The notes beneath the pieces were generated by a model. That model searched no databases. It saw only the letters and a list, made by a program, of their open reading frames with translations, and was not told the origin of the DNA. DNA of 64,000 bases from CAVXDY01 sp963721335 (lineage in GTDB: Bacteria > Actinomycetota > Thermoleophilia > Miltoncostaeales > Miltoncostaeaceae), in the NCBI GenBank assembly GCA_963721335.1, contig CAVRIV010000005.1:310001-374000 (forward strand), written 5' to 3'. The first letter of the stretch is position 1, and every line of letters starts with the position of its first letter. Made by a program: the position numbers and the translations under genes. This document shows positions 43,207-51,336 of the stretch, piece by piece.

Positions 43207-43986
43207 ATGGGTTCCGCCGTCGTGGCTCCCGCGCTCTCGGATGAGCAGCTTGCCGAGTTCCTCGCACTGACCAAGGGCGCCGACAGCGTCGAGCTCAAGC
43301 TGACGGTGCCGCTGTCGGACCGGAGCCGGGCGGGGGCGGCGCTGGGGGTGGATCCCACCGAGGGCCAGATCCGGCAGATCTACTTCTTCGACACACCGGA
43401 CCTGGCGCTCAACAAGGTCGGCCTCGTCGTTCGCGCCCGCCGGGTCGCGCGGAGGGGGGACGACTCGGTCGTGAAGCTGCGCCCGGTCGTGCCGGAGCAC
43501 CTGGGGGCGGAGCTGCGCGCGTCGCCCAACTTCGGGGTCGAGGTCGATGCGATGCCGGGCGGGTACGTCTGCTCCGGGTCGATGAAGCGCGTGCCGGGGA
43601 AGATCGACGTCAGGGAGGCCGTCGCGGGCAACCGATCGCTCCGCAAGCTCTTCTCCAAGGAGCAGCGGTCGCTGTACGCCGCACACGCGCCCGAGGGGCT
43701 CGACCTGGACAGCCTCTCGATCCTGGGCCCGATCAACGTGGTCAAGCTCAAGTTCGCGCCGAAGGAATACGGCCGCAAGCTGGTCGCCGAGCTCTGGCTC
43801 TACCCGGACAACTCGATGATCCTCGAGCTGTCGACCAAGTGCGCGCCCTCCGAGGCGTTCCAGGTCGCCGCCGAGACGCGGGCGTTCCTGACCGGACATG
43901 GCATCGACCTCTCCGGCGAGCAGGAGACCAAGACCAAGAAGGCGCTGCGGTACTTCTCGAGGCAGCTGCAGGCGGCCGGCGCGTAG
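43207..43986 (+). CDS. CYTH-domain protein
   Basis: A 259-residue protein with the triphosphate-tunnel pattern of alternating charged residues: SVELKLTVPLSDRS (ExK-type strand), RQIYFFDTPDLALNKVGLVV, RARRVARRGDDSVVKLRPVV, NVVKLKFAPKEYGRKLVAEL and MILELSTKCAP. CYTH proteins bind inorganic or organic triphosphates (adenylate cyclase, thiamine triphosphatase or tripolyphosphatase activities). The opening ExExK is changed to VELKL, so activity is uncertain. AAGGGGTGG before ATG 43207 decides the start; an upstream in-frame ATG at 43129 has no such site. Confidence 0.75.
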   Translation: MGSAVVAPALSDEQLAEFLALTKGADSVELKLTVPLSDRSRAGAALGVDPTEGQIRQIYFFDTPDLALNKVGLVVRARRVARRGDDSVVKLRPVVPEHLGAELRASPNFGVEVDAMPGGYVCSGSMKRVPGKIDVREAVAGNRSLRKLFSKEQRSLYAAHAPEGLDLDSLSILGPINVVKLKFAPKEYGRKLVAELWLYPDNSMILELSTKCAPSEAFQVAAETRAFLTGHGIDLSGEQETKTKKALRYFSRQLQAAGA

Positions 43987-44024
43987 GGGACCCGCCCGCT
44001 CCATCGGCACGTAGGGTGGGCCGC

Positions 44025-44901
44025 ATGCCTGTGGGATCGAGCGCCGTGCCGGTCCCCGGTGGCGACCTGCTGATGGGCACGGACGCCCCCGGGGGCTACC
44101 CGGCCGATGGTGAGGGGCCCGTCCACCGGGTGCGGCTGCGCCCGTTCCTGATCGAGCCCCACGCGGTGACGAACGCCCGCTTCGCGGAGTTCGTCGAACG
44201 CGACCGGACACGTCACCGACGCCGAGCGCTACGGCTGGTCCTTCGTCTTCGCGGGCCTCCTCCCCGACGAGTTCCCGGACACGGCCGCGGTCGTTCACGC
44301 CCCCTGGTGGCGGCAGGTGTTCGGAGCGGACTGGCGCCGGCCCGAGGGACCCCAGTCGGACGTGGCGGGCCGGCCGGACCACCCCGTCGTCCACGTCTCC
44401 TGGAACGACGCGGTGGCGTACTGCGGGTGGGCCGGCGGGCGGCTGCCCACCGAGGCCGAGTGGGAGCACGCGGCCCGCGGCGGGCTGGTGGGGCGGCCGT
44501 TCCCGTGGGGCGCGGACCTCGAGCCCGGGGGCGAGCACCGCATGAACGTCTTCCAGGGTCGGTTCCCCGTGGAGAACAGCTGCGCGGACGGCTTCGCCGG
44601 CACGGCCCCCGTCGGCGCGTTCCCGCCGAACGGCTTCGGCCTGCACGAGATGACGGGCAACGTCTGGGAGTGGGTCGGCGACTGGTTCGATCCCGGCTAC
44701 TACGCCGCGAGCCCGGTCGAGGACCCGCGCGGGCCCGAGCGCGGCACGCATCGCGTGATGCGCGGGGGCTCCTACCTCTGCCACGCGTCCTACTGCAGCC
44801 GGTACCGCGTCGATGCCCGCAGCGCCAGCGAGCCCGACAGCTCCGCCGGCAACGTCGGCATGCGGGTCGCGTTCGACGTCACCGGGGGCGATCCGGCGTA
44901 G
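44025..44901 (+). CDS. Formylglycine-generating enzyme (SUMF1 family, one frame break)
   Basis: Oxidises a sulfatase cysteine to formylglycine. SAVPVPGGDLLMGTDAPGGY and VRLRPFLIEPHAVTNARFAE open the fold. A break near 44203 precedes GHVTDAERYGWSFVFAG, HPVVHVSWNDAVAYCGWAGG, LPTEAEWEHAARGG and EMTGNVWEWVGDWF. The C-terminal RGGSYLCHASYC and SRYRVDARSASEPDSSAGN match the human SUMF1 active site closely, with both redox cysteines (CxxxxC) present. It is therefore probably a true FGE rather than a generic SUMF1-like protein. No sulfatase is encoded in the window. Restored length about 290 residues. Confidence 0.85.
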
Positions 44902-44918
44902 CGGGGAAGGCCTCCCCG
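44902..44918. terminator. Short hairpin between convergent genes
   Basis: CGGGGA-AGGCC-TCCCCG, directly after the FGE stop and before the stop of the convergent gene. Confidence 0.55.
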
Positions 44919-45404
44919 TCAGTTCGTGGGGATCCCGAGAATCGTCCGGATCTCCTCGAGCATGGCCCACTCGCGCTTGCTGACCTGAGTCGCGCCGATA
45001 CCGAGAAGGCCGCCCTCCTTGGCAGCGTCGGCGGTGGCCCCCGCCACCTGGACCAGCCACAGCCGGAAGCTCGCGGCCTCCTCCGGCGTGGCCTTCGCGG
45101 CCAGGATCCCGTTCACCGTGGCCAGCTCCTCCACGACCTGCTTCCGGGCGGCCCTGCCCAGGAACTCGAGGTCCTCCATCGGCTTCTCCTGCGTGCGGAT
45201 CTGGTCGTCCAGGTCCTGGGAGACGGCCACGAGGAGCTCGTCGTCGCTCGGGGGGTTTCTGACCGCCCTCAGCGCAACCAGGCTCTCCTTGGTCTCCTCG
45301 ATCGGTCCGCCCGGGTCGGCCAGCGAGATCGCCAGCCCGGCCACCAGGGGCGCCCGGCGCAGCACCCGCCACTCCTCGTCGGTGTAGTCCGCCTTCGTGG
45401 TCAT
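44919..45404 (-). CDS. Hypothetical helical protein
   Basis: A 161-residue, all-helical, cytoplasmic-looking protein: DYTDEEWRVLRRAPLVAGLA, LADPGGPIEETKESLVALRA, RAARKQVVEELATVNGILAA and KEGGLLGIGATQVSKREWAM. The Y..EEW..L..AP..A...IS..DP.G..G..KE pattern recurs in actinobacterial unknowns with a TerB-like look. GGAGG upstream supports ATG 45404. Dyad motif copy 14 lies 32 bp upstream. Confidence 0.65.
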   Translation of the reverse strand: MTTKADYTDEEWRVLRRAPLVAGLAISLADPGGPIEETKESLVALRAVRNPPSDDELLVAVSQDLDDQIRTQEKPMEDLEFLGRAARKQVVEELATVNGILAAKATPEEAASFRLWLVQVAGATADAAKEGGLLGIGATQVSKREWAMLEEIRTILGIPTN

Positions 45405-45435
45405 CCGGGCCTCCTTCGCCGACTGGTGACGCGGT

Positions 45436-45455
45436 GCGCCGACCCTATGGGATGA
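45436..45455 (-). promoter_or_regulatory. Dyad motif copy 14
   Basis: Minus strand reads TCATCCCATAGGGTCGGCGC; the left half-site is perfect, the right weaker. Confidence 0.45.
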
Positions 45456-45476
45456 ACCCGGCCGCCGGGGCCGGTC

Positions 45477-46301
45477 TCAGCCGCTCGTGATGAGCAGCGG
45501 AATGCCCACGGCCAGCAACACGAGAAGCGCGAGGATCGCGAACGAGATCAGGACGAGGGGCCACACCCTGCGGGTCGGATCATCGTCGGGGACGGGGATC
45601 AGCGGCGTGATGGGCCCCCGCGCGGCGCCGCTGATCCGGGCTCGCAGCCCCTCGACGGTCGCGATCGAGCCGTCCAGCGCGCCATCGATCGCGGCCGCCA
45701 GGACCGGGGGCTCCGGGGCGCCCTCCAGCAGCCGGCGCAGGATCCGGGCGACCGCCGCGCAGGCGGGGTCGGCGCCGGCGGGATCCGGAGGGACCTCCAC
45801 GAAGCGCGTCACGCGCACGTGCCCGTCGTTGCTGACGATGGTCGACCCCGGCACGATCGCGACCCTCTCCCGCGCGCTCCGGTGCACTGCCCGGCACGCG
45901 TCGAGCAGCTCGACGGCGTACTTGGCCGCCTCCGCCTCGGGCAGCGGCCCGCGGCGACGGGCCAGCTGCTCCATCGTCAGGCCGGTCACGAGCTCGCTGG
46001 CGACGTAGGCGACCCCGTCCCCGCTCTCGCCCTCGTCGAGCACCGGTACCGCCGGCGCGGAGTCGAACTGGACGGCCGACATGCGGCGGGCCTCCCGACG
46101 CAGGGCCGCAACCGCGTCGGCATCCTCGGCATCGACCACCCGGAGGGCCACGTCCCGTCCGAGCGGGCGGTCGCGTGCGATGAAGACACGGCCCGTCCGG
46201 TCGCCTCCGAGATCACGCATCAGCTCGTAGCGCGCGTCGACCACGTCGCCCACGGCCGGCGTCACGACCGCCGGCCCGGCTGGGGATTGGTGGGCGCGCA
46301 C
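45477..46301 (-). CDS. Membrane-anchored Ser/Thr pseudokinase
   Basis: A 274-residue protein with the N-lobe of a Hanks-type kinase: VVDARYELMRDLGGDRTGRV, FIARDRPLGRDVALRVVDAE and VPVLDEGESGDGVAYVASEL, then TGLTMEQLARRRGPLPEAEA and YAVELLDACRAVH. The ATP-binding lysine (VAIK) is Arg, the HRD catalytic loop reads AIVPGSTIVSNDG and the DFG metal site reads VTRFVEV, so it cannot be a normal kinase. One C-terminal transmembrane helix (VWPLVLISFAILALLVLLAV) ends the protein. Resembles regulatory pseudokinases of actinobacteria. A dyad motif precedes it. Confidence 0.75.
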   Translation of the reverse strand: MRAHQSPAGPAVVTPAVGDVVDARYELMRDLGGDRTGRVFIARDRPLGRDVALRVVDAEDADAVAALRREARRMSAVQFDSAPAVPVLDEGESGDGVAYVASELVTGLTMEQLARRRGPLPEAEAAKYAVELLDACRAVHRSARERVAIVPGSTIVSNDGHVRVTRFVEVPPDPAGADPACAAVARILRRLLEGAPEPPVLAAAIDGALDGSIATVEGLRARISGAARGPITPLIPVPDDDPTRRVWPLVLISFAILALLVLLAVGIPLLITSG

Positions 46302-46336
46302 GCCACCCCGTGAGTCAACACCGACAGGACCCGCCG

Positions 46337-46357
46337 CGCATCACCCGGACGGGACGA
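46337..46357 (-). promoter_or_regulatory. Dyad motif copy 15
   Basis: Minus strand reads TCGTCCCGTCCGGGTGATGC, between the pseudokinase (minus) and the second K+ channel (plus). Confidence 0.55.
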
Positions 46358-46432
46358 AACGGATCCCGCCCGGCGCGGCGGCTCGCCCTGCCGGGAGGAA
46401 GGGTTGGGGAGGGGGCGAACGCTGGTGGATCC

Positions 46433-46918
46433 ATGGAGACGCCCCGCCCACCCCGTCGCCGACCGCGCGACTCCATGCGCGCGGCCTTCGAGAAGCGTCT
46501 GCGGCTGGCCATCACCAGCCGGGGGGCCTTCCAATACCTCGCGCTCGCGACCGCGGCGCTGACGGTGCTCATCGGCTTCCTGATGACCCTGATCGACCGG
46601 CAGGACTTCCCCACCCTGGGCGACGGCCTCTGGTGGGCGGTCCAGACGCTCAGCACGGTCGGCTATGGCGACATCGTGCCCCACAGCAACTGGGGGCGCC
46701 TGCTCGGCACCCTCGTGATCATCATCGGCGTCACCTTCCTCGCGTTCCTCACGGCCAGCGTCACCTCCATGTTCATCACGGCGGAGCGCGAGCGGAGGGA
46801 GCAGAAGGACGACCTGCACCGGGACGAGGCCGACGACGCCACGGCCGCCGCGCTCGCACGGATCGAGGATCGGCTCGCCGCGATCGAGGCCCGCTTGGGC
46901 GAGCGCGGAGACGCCTGA
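46433..46918 (+). CDS. Two-helix potassium channel (second copy)
   Basis: A 161-residue pore channel: basic start, helix 1 FQYLALATAALTVLIGFLMT, pore LWWAVQTLSTVGYGDIVPHS with intact TVGYGD filter, helix 2 LGTLVIIIGVTFLAFLTASV, and a charged C-terminal coiled coil ending IEDRLAAIEARLGE. Paralogous to the channel at 37527 in length, layout and coiled coil. It is divergent from the pseudokinase and shares a dyad-motif-bearing gap. Closed by a strong terminator. Confidence 0.9.
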   Translation: METPRPPRRRPRDSMRAAFEKRLRLAITSRGAFQYLALATAALTVLIGFLMTLIDRQDFPTLGDGLWWAVQTLSTVGYGDIVPHSNWGRLLGTLVIIIGVTFLAFLTASVTSMFITAERERREQKDDLHRDEADDATAAALARIEDRLAAIEARLGERGDA

Positions 46919-46944
46919 CGCTCGAAGCCTCGATTCCGACGACA

Positions 46945-46971
46945 AGAGCCGGCCGCGGTGCGGCCGGCTCT
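46945..46971 (+). terminator. Strong hairpin terminator
   Basis: AGAGCCGGCCGC-GGT-GCGGCCGGCTCT, a perfect 12-bp stem 27 bp after the channel stop. The following 46972-47114 holds no gene I can support. Confidence 0.8.
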
Positions 46972-47114
46972 GTCGTGTCCAGTCCCATCAGGGGGTGTGT
47001 CCCCGCGCCGTCGATGGCCCGCTGCGGGAGCGGAGAATCTGCCTTGCGAGTCGAACGGCGGCTCGCTTGGAACTCGCCTACCCGATCGCCGCGCGTCCTA
47101 TTCGCTCGGCGGGC

Positions 47115-47633
47115 TCATTCCCGGTCGAAGCGCCACCGGGTCTGGCTGAACACGTCTCCCTTGCTGAAGCCGAACGCCCTCGCGGGAGCGACCTCGAACA
47201 CGAGGGCCCGGCCGCCGCGGTGGGTGAACTCGCCGTCGCTGACGGTGAAGCGCCAGTCGCTGCCGTACTTCGATTCATAGGCATCGGCCGCGCGCTGCAG
47301 CAGGCCGTCGTCGCGCACCCTCACCGCCTCGCCCTCGATCACGACGTCGAGCCCCTCGTCGAGCGCGTTGCACCCGGTCGTGAGGACGCAGTGCGGGTTC
47401 CGCGCGATGTTCTTGGCCTTCTGCTCGCCCGGACCCGTGCAGAAGTACGCCGCGTCGTCCAGCCACACCGAGATCAGCGGGGTGACGTTCGGACGCCCGC
47501 CGGGCCTCACCGTCGAGATCCAGTAGATCTCCGCGCCCGCGAAGCGCTCGCGCGCCTGTTTCCACGCCGTGGGACTCGCGCCCTCGCTGCTGAACCGGGC
47601 ATCGAGCTCGGCCACCGGATCCGTGCCTGCCAT
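47115..47633 (-). CDS. Pyridoxamine 5'-phosphate oxidase-family protein
   Basis: About 172 residues with the FMN-binding split-barrel pattern: RFAGAEIYWISTVRPGGRPN, VTPLISVWLDDAAYFCTGPG, EQKAKNIARNPHCVLTTGCN and LDVVIEGEAVRVRDD. Such proteins bind FMN or F420 and reduce small molecules; in actinobacteria most with this layout are F420-linked or of unknown substrate. ATG 47633 (AGTDPVAELD) has a GGGGAGAG site; an upstream GTG at 47663 is less likely. Confidence 0.8.
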   Translation of the reverse strand: MAGTDPVAELDARFSSEGASPTAWKQARERFAGAEIYWISTVRPGGRPNVTPLISVWLDDAAYFCTGPGEQKAKNIARNPHCVLTTGCNALDEGLDVVIEGEAVRVRDDGLLQRAADAYESKYGSDWRFTVSDGEFTHRGGRALVFEVAPARAFGFSKGDVFSQTRWRFDRE

Positions 47634-47734
47634 CTCACTCTCCCCTCGCCGTTCGCTGTCCACATGAGAGAGGACGGTCCGGGGAGCCCCGACTCATCGG
47701 TGAGCGACGGGTGGGGGCGCCCCGGCGAGGCGGG

Positions 47735-48049
47735 CTACATCACCTCGAAGGTCTCGTAGACCTCCAGCGTGCCGCCGTTGGCGAGGAGGGGGCACCCCTT
47801 CGCAAGCGTGGCCGCCGCGTCGAGGCTGTCCGACCTCACGATCGAGTAGCCGGTGAGGGCCGAGGGCGCCCCGTCGCTGATCGAACCGTCGCCCGCCAGC
47901 GCCTTGGACGGCCCGAACGGGTTGCCCGCGTCCACCACGGCAGCGCCCAGGTTCTGGAACCAGCCGCCCCATGCCGCCATCTGCGCGTCGCGCTCGGCGT
48001 CGCTCTCGGGCATGCGCCCGCCCTTGTATGCCAGTACGTAGGTCGCCAT
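47735..48049 (-). CDS. YCII-related protein
   Basis: A 104-residue ferredoxin-like protein: TYVLAYKGGRMPESDAERDA, QMAAWGGWFQNLGAAVVDAG, PSALTGYSIVRSDSLDAAAT and GGTLEVYETFEV, the YCII/DGPF layout. These small proteins often accompany SRPBCC proteins and ECF or ArsR regulators, as here. Function unknown. ATG 48049 with a GAAAGG site; 25 bp after the SRPBCC stop, so probably the third gene of the ArsR operon. Confidence 0.85.
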   Translation of the reverse strand: MATYVLAYKGGRMPESDAERDAQMAAWGGWFQNLGAAVVDAGNPFGPSKALAGDGSISDGAPSALTGYSIVRSDSLDAAATLAKGCPLLANGGTLEVYETFEVM

Positions 48050-48074
48050 CTCGTTGCCTTTCGTTCGTGGTCGG

Positions 48075-48545
48075 TCAGTCGGCGTCGCCCGTGGCGTGCT
48101 GCACCCACGGGTCGGGGCCGGGGTCTCCCCCGGCGGCGGCCATCACGAGCCGCTCGAGGTAGTGGTCCCATCCGGTGGCGTGGCCGTTGGCCGAGTCCCT
48201 GCTCGGCAGGTTGCTGTGGACGAGCCGGACGATGGTGTGGTCGCCGTCGGGGACCAGCGTCACCTCGACGGTCGAGCCGCCGGGCGGCACGGCGTTGTCC
48301 TCGGACTCCCAGCCCCACGTGAAGACCACGCGCTCCGGCGGCGACACCTCGAGGTACTCGCCCCGCGCGACGTGGCCACCGTCCACGTCGACGCGGTAGA
48401 TGCCGCCGGGGCGGGGATCGACCTCGGCCCAGGTGCCCATCCAGCGCACCATCAGCTCGGGGTCGGTGAAGAACGGGAAGATGGTGTCGGGCCGCGCGTG
48501 GATCCGCACCTCGCGCGCGACCGCGGTCAGGTCGGTTGAAATCAC
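48075..48545 (-). CDS. SRPBCC (AHSA1/START-like) family protein
   Basis: A 156-residue hydrophobic-cavity protein: AREVRIHARPDTIFPFFTDP, ELMVRWMGTWAEVDPRPGG, YLEVSPPERVVFTWGWESED and DGDHTIVRLVHSNLPSRDSA, then GWDHYLERLVMAAAG. This is the AHSA1-type START fold commonly paired with an ArsR gene. Its start overlaps the ArsR stop in ATGA. It probably binds a small hydrophobic ligand; the partner ArsR may sense the same compound. Confidence 0.85.
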   Translation of the reverse strand: MISTDLTAVAREVRIHARPDTIFPFFTDPELMVRWMGTWAEVDPRPGGIYRVDVDGGHVARGEYLEVSPPERVVFTWGWESEDNAVPPGGSTVEVTLVPDGDHTIVRLVHSNLPSRDSANGHATGWDHYLERLVMAAAGGDPGPDPWVQHATGDAD

Positions 48546-48853
48546 TCGCCTCTTTCTCTCTCGGCCTGCTCGGCGGCGACCTTCAGGCGGTCCAGCCCGC
48601 CGGCCCAGAACTCGTCGAGAAAGCTACGCAGCCCGTCCAGGCCCTCGGGCCGGACGCGGTACAGCCGCCGCGTGCCCTCGCGGCGCTCGGTGAGCAGGCC
48701 GGCGCCCTTGAGCACGGTGAGGTGCTGGGAGACGGCGGGGCGTGTGATCTCGAAGTGGGAGGCGATCTCCCCCGCGCTCATCTCGTCCGAGCCCACGAGC
48801 CGGAGGATCGTGCGCCGGCGGGGCTCGGCGATCGCGCGCAGGGCGGCTTCCAT
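48542..48853 (-). CDS. ArsR-family winged-helix regulator
   Basis: A 103-residue repressor: AIAEPRRRTILRLVGSDEMS, AGEIASHFEITRPAVSQHLT (recognition helix) and VLKGAGLLTERREGTRRLYR, then a C-terminal helix. No metal-binding CxC is present, so it belongs to the SRPBCC-linked group rather than the arsenic sensors. First gene of an ArsR-SRPBCC-YCII operon, probably autoregulated through the repeat just upstream. Confidence 0.9.
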   Translation of the reverse strand: MEAALRAIAEPRRRTILRLVGSDEMSAGEIASHFEITRPAVSQHLTVLKGAGLLTERREGTRRLYRVRPEGLDGLRSFLDEFWAGGLDRLKVAAEQAERERGE

Positions 48854-48862
48854 GCGAGCAAG

Positions 48863-48889
48863 TATAAGCGCTCACTAACGTAAGCGCCA
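48863..48889 (-). promoter_or_regulatory. Putative ArsR operator
   Basis: Minus strand contains GGCGCTTACGTTAGTGAGCG followed by CTTATAC: two GCGCTTA direct repeats 15 bp apart, directly upstream of the ArsR start. Position and repetition suggest autoregulation. Confidence 0.5.
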
Positions 48890-48896
48890 ACTGACT

Positions 48897-51180
48897 CTAC
48901 CGGGGCTCGAGCCTCACGACCGCCGGCGCCCCTGCTCTCGCATCCAGCCATCTCGCGAACTCGGCCGGCGGCATCGGCCGGCCCAGGTGGAAGCCCTGCC
49001 CGACGTCGCAGCCCAGGTCCCGCAGGGTCTGTTGGATCTCCCGGCTCTCGATCCCCTCGGCGACCACCTGGAGGCCGAGGTTGTGCCCGAGCTCGATGGT
49101 CGAGCGCACGATCATCGCGTCCGCGGCATCCGTGGACATGTTGCATCACGAAGGAGCGATCGATCTTCAGGACGCGGATCGGCAGGCTCTTGAGCTGGTT
49201 CAGCGAGGTGTATCCGACACCGAAGTCATCGATCGAGAGCACCACGCCGGTCTCGTCGAGAGGCCGGAGCACCTCGAGGGCGCGCGCCGTGTTCCCCATC
49301 AGCGCGGTCTCGGTGAGCTCGAGCTCGAGCCGGTCGGGGGAGATCCCGAAGCGTTCGAGGCGCGCGGCGACGGCATCGGCGAACTCGGTGTCGAGCAGGT
49401 TGCGCGCGGAGATGTTGACCGCCACCGAGAGCAGGTGGCCATCGCTCTCCCACCTGCCGCACTCCTCCAGAGCACGGCTGAGCACATGGAGGGTGAGCGC
49501 CTTCATCAGCGTCGTGTGCTCGGCGAGCGGGATGAACTCGCCCGGGGAGAGCAGCCCGCGCTCGGGGTGCTGCCAGCGCACGAGCGCCTCCGCTCCGAGG
49601 AGCTCGCCGCTCGCGAGGTCCATCTTCGGCTGGTAGTGCAGCACGAGCTCGTCCTGCTCGATCGCCCTCCGCAGCTCTCCCACCAGCGCGAGTCGCTCCG
49701 GGCTGTATTCGTCCTGCTCGGTGCCGTAGACCGAGAACGGGAGGGACTCCGACTTGGCGGTGTACATCGCGACGTCGGCTCGCTGGAGCAGCTCGGTGAC
49801 GTCGGCGCCGTGGTCCGGGAAGAGCGCGATCCCGATGCTCGCCTCGGTGTCGAGGGACAGGCCCTCGACGACGATCGACTCGGAGATGGCGTCGCCCAGC
49901 TCCATCGCGACCCGCTCGGCGGAGGCCGCATCGGGGACGTTGGAGAGGAGCACGGCGAACTCGTCTCCTCCGAGGCGGGCGACGGTGTCGCTCTCCCGCA
50001 GCCTGCCCCGCAGCCGGTGTGCGACCTCCTCGAGGAGGAGGTCGCCGCAGTGATGGCCGAGGGTGTCGTTGACCTCCTTGAAGCGGTCGAGGTCGATGAT
50101 CATCACCGCGGCCCGCTCACCCTGGCGCCGGGCACGGTTGATCACCTGCTCCACCCGGTCATGGAACAGGCGGCGATTGGGCAGTCCGGTGAGCGCGTCG
50201 GTCACCGCCTGGGCGATGTTCTCGCGGAAGGTCAGCCCCGCTCGGGCCACGCAGACCACGAGCGCCGCTGCCGCAAGCCAGACCGCCAGCACCATCGTGC
50301 GCACGTAGTGGTCGTAGACCAGCAGGCTGATCGACCCGAACACGACGGCGGCGGGCAGGACCATCACGCTCCACCCCTCCAGGCGTCCTGCGCGGACGCG
50401 CGGCGAGGGCTGCCAGGCCGCGAGGCCCAGGAAGACCATGCCGAGGGGCCAGAAGAGATCCACCAGGCTCCCCTCGGTGTAGGTGCCCGCGGCGATCTGA
50501 AAGAGGTAGACGCTGTCGGCCAGCGCGAGGGTCAGGCACGCCGCGACGAGCAGCCCGATGGCGCGGCCGGGGCGCCAGCCCATGAGGCCGGCGAGCGCCG
50601 TCACCAGAGCGAGGATCACCAGGTCGCAGAGCGGATAGGCGAGGTTGGCGGCGACGGCCGCGGCGGTGCCGCCCTCGTTCCCGACGAGGATCGGCGGCAG
50701 GAGGATGGCCATCCCGACGGCCGCCACGACGAGGACCGCGGCGAGCCCGTCGAGCCACTGGCTGGCGTGGAACCGGCGCACGCGGGCGCGGACCAGCAGT
50801 ACGAGGCCGACGTAGACGAAGGGGTAGAAGGACAGGTAGAGGCCGTCGGCGATCGACGGGTACGGGACCTCCTCCGCGTCGGCGAACGCCACCAGCCAGT
50901 AGATGTCCCCGGCCCCCCAGGCGAGGGCGCCGAGGCCGATCATGGTCCAGGCCAGCCGCTCCGTCCGCACGAGGACGACCCGGGCCAGGATGCCGATCCC
51001 GCTGGCGGCGATGAGGATCTCGAAGAGCCAGTCGTCGAGGAGGGCCGACGGCTCGAAGCCGGCGCGCGAGACCAGGCCGACGCGCGCGCCGTAGACGAGC
51101 AGGCCCACCACGACGATCGCCCAGCCGCTGAGCACCACGGCGCTCAGACGGGGCGTGAGATTCCCGGCGAGAAGTGGCAT
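48897..51180 (-). CDS. Membrane GGDEF-EAL cyclic-di-GMP enzyme (one frame break)
   Basis: N-terminal MASE-like membrane part with eight or more helices (VVLSGWAIVVVGLLVYGARV through AVWLAAAALVVCVARAGL), then DALTGLPNRRLFHDRVEQVI and the GGDEF active site in VARLGGDEFAVLLS, then an EAL domain with GAEALVRWQHPERG, VNISARNLL, LELTETALM, SIDDFGVGYTSL and IRVLKIDRSFV. A break near 49144 separates the last part (DAMIVRSTIELGHNLGLQVV, AEGIESREIQ, HLGRPMPPAEF). Both active sites are intact, so it may make and degrade c-di-GMP. The start is uncertain: ATG 51180, 51216 or 51246. Confidence 0.85.
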
Positions 51181-51336
51181 ATCGGCTCTATCGGCATCGA
51201 CGGGCTCGATCGGCATCGACCGGCCCGTCGGCGCCGGGCCCGGCACGCGAGTCCCGCCTTCGGCTCGATGTCTGGCTCCCAGCGGGACAGGCGAAATAGG
51301 TTGTCTTCGCCCCGTTTCTTACTTCAGGGGGGAACG

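Noticed and set aside
42607..45372. A 921-codon minus-strand frame extending the lipoprotein upstream
   Set aside because: The extension lies opposite the CYTH and FGE genes, while a signal peptide and lipobox mark the true start at 43029.
46981..47000. Possible further dyad motif (GTCCCATCAGGGGGTGTG)
   Set aside because: Right half-site fails and no gene start lies downstream on either strand within range.
46972..47114. Possible tRNA or small RNA gene (CTTGCGAGTCGAACGGCGGC region)
   Set aside because: No cloverleaf, T-loop or CCA-like end could be folded; no support beyond a few short matches.
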